10,243 nucleotides of DNA from NCBI GenBank assembly GCA_030614305.1, contig JAUWKH010000039.1, forward strand, positions 1-10,243. Reading direction: 5' to 3'. Origin of the DNA: Bacteroidota bacterium (lineage in GTDB: Bacteria; Bacteroidota; Bacteroidia; Bacteroidales; JADFUO01). Of the stretch, positions 6,602 to 10,243 are shown piece by piece. Under the pieces are notes generated by a model that did not search any database, was not told the origin of the DNA, and saw only the letters and a program-made list of their open reading frames with translations. The position numbers and the translations under genes are program-made. Position 1 is the stretch's first letter, and each line of letters starts with the position of its first letter.

Positions 6602-7587
6602 AATTAAAAATTACACTTTTTCTTTTAATTGGCATTAATGCTTACATTTTTAGCCAGGATGAAAATTTAAATGACGATTTTAAGCCGTCAGGTAAGCCGT
6701 TTGCAAAAATATTTACCAATTTTCACAGCAATTTTTCTGATGATGGCAATACATCCGCTTTTGAGATTACACGTGCTTATTTTGGTTATAAATATAATCT
6801 AAGCAAAAATTTCTCAGCAAAAATTAATCTTAATGTAGGTAATCCAAAAGCCGGTAACTTAGAACAGGTAGCATATCTTAAGAATGCAATGGTAACTTAC
6901 AAAACTGACAAATTTTTAATTGATTTCGGGTTAATTGGTTTATATCAATTCAAAATTCAGGAAAAATTCTGGGGTCACCGTTATATATATAAATCGTTTC
7001 AGGATGCATATAAATTCGGTTCAAGCGCCGATTTGGGTGTTAGCGTTACTTATAAACCTCATAAAATTATTAGTCTTGATGTTACTGTTATTAATGGTGA
7101 AGGTTATAAAAAAATCCAGGCAAACGAAACTTACAAGGCATGTTTCGGATTGACATTAAAACCTGTAAAAGGTTTAATAGTACGTGGCTATTACGATTTA
7201 ATGAAAGATAGTGTAGCACAGTCAACAATTTCTGCTTTCATTGGTTATTCAATCAAAAAACTTTCTGTTGGAGCTGAATATAATTTGCAGGAAAATCACA
7301 ATATGATTAAAGACCGGAACTATTCAGGTGTTTCAGTGTATTCATCATATCAAATTAATAATAAGTTTGAGGTATTCGGCAGATACGATAATCTTTCTTC
7401 TGTTAAAATAGAAGGTGCAGATGAAGACTGGAATATTGCCAAAGATGGTCAGATTATTATTGCAGGTCTTGAATATTCACCAATAAAATATCTTAAAATT
7501 GCTCCGAACTTCCAGGGCTGGCAACCTGCTGAAAGCGGTAAATCGTTTGTATATGGTGCATATCTGAACTTAGAAATCAAATTTTAA
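6595..7587 (+). CDS. Outer-membrane beta-barrel protein, putative phosphate-related porin (CTG start)
   Basis: The frame gives 330 residues if translation starts at CTG 6595. Residues 1-19 then form a textbook signal peptide (KKLKI, a hydrophobic core, then FSQD). No in-frame ATG exists before 6889, which would delete the signal peptide and the first strands, so a non-ATG start is the best reading. After a short linker come alternating amphipathic strands such as FEITRAYFGYKYNLSKNFSAKINL and the aromatic C-terminal strand NLEIKF, typical of outer-membrane barrels. It resembles OprO/P-type or generic Bacteroidota porins, which I recall next to pst genes, but substrate residues cannot be assigned. 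A predicted Pho promoter precedes it and pstS follows 95 bp downstream with its own promoter. An outer-membrane entry route for phosphate is a reasonable inference. Confidence 0.8.
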   Translation: MKKLKITLFLLIGINAYIFSQDENLNDDFKPSGKPFAKIFTNFHSNFSDDGNTSAFEITRAYFGYKYNLSKNFSAKINLNVGNPKAGNLEQVAYLKNAMVTYKTDKFLIDFGLIGLYQFKIQEKFWGHRYIYKSFQDAYKFGSSADLGVSVTYKPHKIISLDVTVINGEGYKKIQANETYKACFGLTLKPVKGLIVRGYYDLMKDSVAQSTISAFIGYSIKKLSVGAEYNLQENHNMIKDRNYSGVSVYSSYQINNKFEVFGRYDNLSSVKIEGADEDWNIAKDGQIIIAGLEYSPIKYLKIAPNFQGWQPAESGKSFVYGAYLNLEIKF

Positions 7588-7589
7588 TT

Positions 7590-7646
7590 CTTAACAAATT
7601 TGTAATAATTCCGTAACAAATTTTTAATATATTGATTATAATATTG
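7590..7646 (+). promoter_or_regulatory. Predicted Pho box array and promoter of pstS
   Basis: Four hexamers at an exact 11-bp period are CTTAAC (7590), TGTAAT (7601), CGTAAC (7612) and TTTAAT (7623). TAATATTG at 7639-7646 differs from TAnnTTTG at one base and begins 16 bp after the start of the fourth hexamer, as in the two upstream arrays. The array begins directly after the stop codon of the barrel gene. Its hexamers are more degenerate than those before 4886. Confidence 0.7.
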
Positions 7647-7682
7647 AAGTAAAAATTAATAATAAAATAAAACAAAATTATC

Positions 7683-8741
7683 ATGAAAAAATTAGTAGTA
7701 TTATTTTTTGCAATTGCTGTATTAACAGCATGCAATAATTCAAATCAAAGCAGTGAAGGTGCTAAGAAAAAAGTAACATTAACTGCTGCCGGAGCAACAT
7801 TTCCTATGCCTTTTTACAATATGGTATTTAAAAATTATACCAAGTCAACGGGAATTTTATTAACATACGGTGGCATAGGTTCAGGTGGCGGAATAAGAAG
7901 TCTGAAAGATAAGATAGTAGATTTTGGAGCTACCGACGCTTTTCTGTCGGATGAAAAAATTAAAAGTATGCCGGCAGAAATTGTTCATATCCCTACCTGT
8001 CTTGGTGCTGTTGTTATTGCCTACAATCTTCCTGGTGTTGAAGAAATTAAACTTACAAACGAATTATTGGAAGGAATCTTTATGGGTAAAATAACAAAAT
8101 GGAATGATGAAAAAATTAAGGCAAATAACCCTGACATAAATCTACCTGACAAAAATATCACAGTAGTACACCGGTCTGACGGAAGCGGAACAACTTATAT
8201 TTTTAGCGATTTTATGAGTAAGGTCAGCGATGTTTGGAAAACTGAAGTCGGTAAAGGTAAATCATTGAAATGGCCTTGCGGAATAGGAGCAAAAGGGAAT
8301 CCCGGAGTAGCAGGTACAATAAAACAAACTCCTGGTACAATAGGATATATTGGTTCTGAATATGCATTTGCACAAAAAATCCCGGTGGCATTATTGCAAA
8401 ACAGAGCAGGTAATTATATTGAGCCAAGTGTTGAGTCAATTAGTGCAGCAGCAAAAGCTGATATCCCTGATGATACAAGAGTAATGCTAACCAACTCTGC
8501 TGACCCAGAAGCATATCCCATAAGTGGTTTTACATGGATAATCCTTTATAAAGATCTAGATTATGATGGACGTTCTAAAACCCGGGCTCTTGAAACAGTA
8601 AAATTTTTAGATTGGCTGATAAGTAAAGATGCTCAGGATGTTACTAAAAAAGTTCATTACTCGCCTTTACCTGAAAAAACTGTGGAAAAAGCAAAGCAGA
8701 TTTTAAGAACGGTTAATTATGGTGGGGAAAGTCTTTTATAA
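7683..8741 (+). CDS. pstS: Phosphate ABC transporter, phosphate-binding lipoprotein PstS
   Basis: PstS captures inorganic phosphate in the periplasm and delivers it to PstCAB. The 352-residue product has a lipoprotein signal ending in LTAC (Cys17) and a short Ser/Asn linker. The type II solute-binding fold carries the phosphate ligands in the expected order: AGATFP with T39 and F40, GGIGSGGG with S67, FGATD with D85, and RSDGSGTT with R164, S168, G169 and T170. GNPGVAGTI (205-213), also conserved in PstS, follows. The C-terminal region (SGFTWIILYK, then a helix with FLDWLIS) is typical. The length is normal. ATG 7683 begins MKKL directly at the signal peptide. It has its own predicted Pho promoter. 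It is separated from pstC by 266 bp of repeats, unlike the usual tight spacing, so PstS may be made in excess over the membrane subunits. Confidence 0.96.
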   Translation: MKKLVVLFFAIAVLTACNNSNQSSEGAKKKVTLTAAGATFPMPFYNMVFKNYTKSTGILLTYGGIGSGGGIRSLKDKIVDFGATDAFLSDEKIKSMPAEIVHIPTCLGAVVIAYNLPGVEEIKLTNELLEGIFMGKITKWNDEKIKANNPDINLPDKNITVVHRSDGSGTTYIFSDFMSKVSDVWKTEVGKGKSLKWPCGIGAKGNPGVAGTIKQTPGTIGYIGSEYAFAQKIPVALLQNRAGNYIEPSVESISAAAKADIPDDTRVMLTNSADPEAYPISGFTWIILYKDLDYDGRSKTRALETVKFLDWLISKDAQDVTKKVHYSPLPEKTVEKAKQILRTVNYGGESLL

Positions 8742-8762
8742 AAATGGGATGTTGGAAATGTT

Positions 8763-8840
8763 TAAATGGCTGAATGGTTGAATGATTTAATGATTGAATG
8801 ATTGAATGGTTGAATGGTTGAATGGTTGAATGGTTGAATA
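8763..8840. repeat. Tandem octamer array TGAATGGT
   Basis: About ten head-to-tail copies of an 8-bp unit begin 22 bp after pstS. Perfect or one-base variants of TGAATGGT start at 8771, 8779, 8795, 8803, 8811, 8819 and 8827, with diverged units at 8763 and 8787 and a partial one at 8835. Copies 8803-8834 are identical, which implies recent expansion by slippage. Copy number probably varies between strains. Confidence 0.85.
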
Positions 8841-8857
8841 ACTACTGAATGACAATC

Positions 8858-8885
8858 GTAAAGACAAGTCATGACTTGTCTCTAC
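8858..8885. repeat. Palindrome around AGACAAGTCATGACTTGTCT
   Basis: Bases 8862-8881 form a 20-bp perfect palindrome. It extends to GTA (8858-8860) and TAC (8883-8885) with a single A-C mismatch, giving about 28 bp of dyad symmetry. I recall similar GTAGAGACAAG/CTTGTCTCTAC palindromes dispersed in bacterial genomes. As RNA it would fold into a hairpin between pstS and pstC. Confidence 0.8.
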
Positions 8886-8907
8886 ACCAAAACCACAATC
8901 ACAACCT

Positions 8908-8962
8908 AATGACAGTCGAATGACTATTGAATGGCAATCGAATGGTAATCGAATGACAATCA
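8908..8962. repeat. Five tandem 11-bp repeats, consensus AATGACAATCG
   Basis: Five contiguous 11-bp units lie at 8908, 8919, 8930, 8941 and 8952. They read AATGACAGTCG, AATGACTATTG, AATGGCAATCG, AATGGTAATCG and AATGACAATCA. A further copy of the consensus lies out of phase at 8848-8858, beside the palindrome. The shared word TGAATG(A/G) suggests this array and the octamer array derive from a common element. Confidence 0.8.
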
Positions 8963-8966
8963 AAAA

Positions 8967-8983
8967 ACCAGCAAGCAACTGGT
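8967..8983 (+). repeat. Short hairpin ACCAG/CTGGT upstream of pstC
   Basis: ACCAG (8967-8971) and CTGGT (8979-8983) form a 5-bp stem with a 7-nt loop, and ACCAG recurs at 8991-8995. It ends 24 bp before the pstC ATG. It is probably part of the repeat cluster rather than a dedicated control element. Confidence 0.35.
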
Positions 8984-9007
8984 AACAAGCACCAGTAAAC
9001 CTGAATA

Positions 9008-9868
9008 ATGAATAGAATGAATGGGGAAAAAATAACAAAAGTTGTTTTATTTATTACATCTTTAGTAATATTATTCTTAGCGGCCGGTATAGTTTACTCA
9101 CTTATTAACGGAGCTTTGCCGGCTTTTAATGAATTTGGTTTAAGATTTATTTTTTCTTCCGAATGGAATCCAACTGAAGGTAAAGAAGAATACGGTGCTT
9201 TACCTTTTATCGTAGGAACGTTATTAACTTCAATAATTGCATTGTTATTATGCATTCCAATGTCGTTTTCGGCTTCACTTTTTCTTGGTGAATACTTTAG
9301 AAATACAAAAATTGCAAACATATTAGGATCAATGGTTGATCTGCTTGCAGGTATCCCTTCTATTGTTTATGGTTTGTGGGGATTTTATGTATTAAAACCC
9401 TTGATTGTAGATTTAGGTTTTAATGAGCAGGGATTTGGAATTTTTACTTCAGCACTTATTTTGTCAATTATGATCATTCCTTATGCAACATCTTTAAGCA
9501 ACGAGATTATTAAAATGGTTCCGAACGAACTTAAAGAAGCTGCATATTCGCTTGGAGCGACACAATGGGAAGTAATTTTTAATGTAATAGTTCCATCAGC
9601 CCGTTCAGGTATAGTAGCGAGTTATATTCTTGCACTGGGCAGGGCGCTTGGTGAAACTATGGCTGTTACAATGTTAATTGGAAATGCAAACATTATCCCG
9701 AAAGGTTTGTTTGATACAGGCAATACAATGGCAAGTGTTATTGCGAATCAATTCGGGGAAGCTGAAGGATTGAAATTAAGTTCGCTGATAGCTATTGCTC
9801 TTTTGCTTTTTCTTATCACAGGAATTGTAAATTCAATTGGAAAGTTGATAATTAATAAATTATCGTAA
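9008..9868 (+). CDS. pstC: Phosphate ABC transporter permease PstC
   Basis: PstC is one of the two inner-membrane permeases of the PstSCAB phosphate importer. The 286-residue product has an N-terminal membrane segment (about 11-33), a periplasmic stretch with FSSEWNPTEGKEEYG, and then a block of further hydrophobic segments. LLAGIPSIVYGLWG (112-125) is strongly conserved in the family. The EAA loop that contacts the ATPase begins ELKEAAYSLGAT (174-185) and continues to IVPSARSGI, followed by LGRALGETMAV (210-220). The length is normal. ATG 9008 is chosen; ATG 9017 is in frame and would remove only three residues. The start lies at the edge of the TGAATG-rich repeat region (GAATAATGAATAGAATGAATG). 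No promoter is evident in the spacer, so transcription probably reads through from pstS. The stop codon overlaps the pstA start. Confidence 0.96.
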   Translation: MNRMNGEKITKVVLFITSLVILFLAAGIVYSLINGALPAFNEFGLRFIFSSEWNPTEGKEEYGALPFIVGTLLTSIIALLLCIPMSFSASLFLGEYFRNTKIANILGSMVDLLAGIPSIVYGLWGFYVLKPLIVDLGFNEQGFGIFTSALILSIMIIPYATSLSNEIIKMVPNELKEAAYSLGATQWEVIFNVIVPSARSGIVASYILALGRALGETMAVTMLIGNANIIPKGLFDTGNTMASVIANQFGEAEGLKLSSLIAIALLLFLITGIVNSIGKLIINKLS

Positions 9869-10243
9869 TGGGAAAAATAAGGTACAATAAAATACAAACC
9901 GATGGTTTTTCATTTCGCCTTGTTAAAAACAAAGTGTTTTACTGCTTTGTGATTTTTATGTCAATGATTGCGATTTCGCCTGTTGTTTTTATAATAATAA
10001 AATTAGTAATAAAAGGGATAAGGCAGATAAACCTGAATTTTTTCATTGATAATGCGCCAAACACTTTAGAAGCTATGACTGCAATTGCTAACGGTGAAAT
10101 TATCCCGGGTGGTATTGCAAACGGAATTACAGGCAGTATATTAATGGTCCTTTTAGCATCGGTAATGGCTATACCTGTGGGCATTTTAACAGGAATATAT
10201 CTTTCTGAAAATCAAGACAAGGTTTATGCAAATATAATCAGAA
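9868..10243 (+). CDS. pstA: Phosphate ABC transporter permease PstA (3' end outside the window)
   Basis: The second Pst permease starts at ATG 9868, overlapping the pstC stop by one base (TAATG), a sign of translational coupling. It runs open to the window edge, giving 125 complete codons. An N-terminal membrane segment covers about residues 23-48 (YCFVIFMSMIAISPVVFIII). The family block GGIANGITGSI follows at about 85-95, then VMAIPVGILTGIYLSEN, which opens the permease domain. The EAA loop lies beyond the edge. pstB and phoU would normally follow. Confidence 0.93.
   Translation, partial: MGKIRYNKIQTDGFSFRLVKNKVFYCFVIFMSMIAISPVVFIIIKLVIKGIRQINLNFFIDNAPNTLEAMTAIANGEIIPGGIANGITGSILMVLLASVMAIPVGILTGIYLSENQDKVYANIIR

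Noticed and set aside
6889..7587. ATG 6889 as the start of the barrel gene
   Set aside because: It would remove about 98 residues including a clear signal peptide and several strands, while the upstream frame is open and coding-like.
8763..8962. CRISPR array
   Set aside because: The units are 8 or 11 bp and contiguous, without spacers of 25-40 bp, and no cas genes are nearby.
8787..9038. An 83-codon open frame on the minus strand
   Set aside because: It is translated from the TGAATGGT and 11-bp repeat arrays, ends in a low-complexity HSTIQ-like repeat, and overlaps the pstC start. This is repeat-derived, not a gene.

Overview
The window reads as a chromosomal segment of a low-GC member of the Bacteroidota. 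All ten genes lie on the + strand. The evidence is a TonB-dependent receptor with a carboxypeptidase-regulatory-like N-terminal domain, a secreted beta-helix protein of a Bacteroidota-type family, TAnnTTTG-type -7 promoter elements, and AT-rich spacers full of dispersed repeats. No RNA genes, transposases or CRISPR arrays were seen. No gene-free stretch exceeds 300 bases.

Layout. (1) 1-780: the 3' end of a secreted beta-helix-like protein, closed by a strong hairpin terminator. (2) 962-3772: a complete TonB-dependent receptor. (3) 3919-4680: a leucine-rich-repeat protein with a lipoprotein-like N-terminus. (4) 4886-5230: a small secreted protein that is essentially a free-standing copy of the receptor's N-terminal domain. 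(5) 5508-5966 and 5998-6447: a secreted MORN-repeat protein and a methylglyoxal synthase 31 nt apart. (6) 6595-7587: an outer-membrane beta-barrel protein that appears to start at CTG. (7) 7683 to the right edge: pstS, pstC and the start of pstA, the high-affinity phosphate ABC transporter. pstS and pstC are separated by 266 bp of tandem and palindromic repeats, while pstC and pstA overlap by one base.

The most informative signal is regulatory. The small domain protein, the barrel protein and pstS are each preceded by four TGTAAC-like hexamers at an exact 11-bp period. Each array is followed by a TAnnTTTG-like element that begins exactly 16 bp after the start of the fourth hexamer. That is the architecture of PhoB/PhoP-type phosphate-starvation promoters. 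It predicts that these three transcription units form a local Pho regulon. Methylglyoxal synthase, which releases inorganic phosphate from dihydroxyacetone phosphate and is inhibited by phosphate in characterised enzymes, sits inside this cluster.

Working model (inference): the locus is an envelope-to-cytoplasm phosphate-scavenging cluster. The TonB receptor, beta-helix protein and barrel would serve the outer membrane, PstS would capture phosphate in the periplasm, and PstCA would import it. The small receptor-like domain protein is the least explained member.
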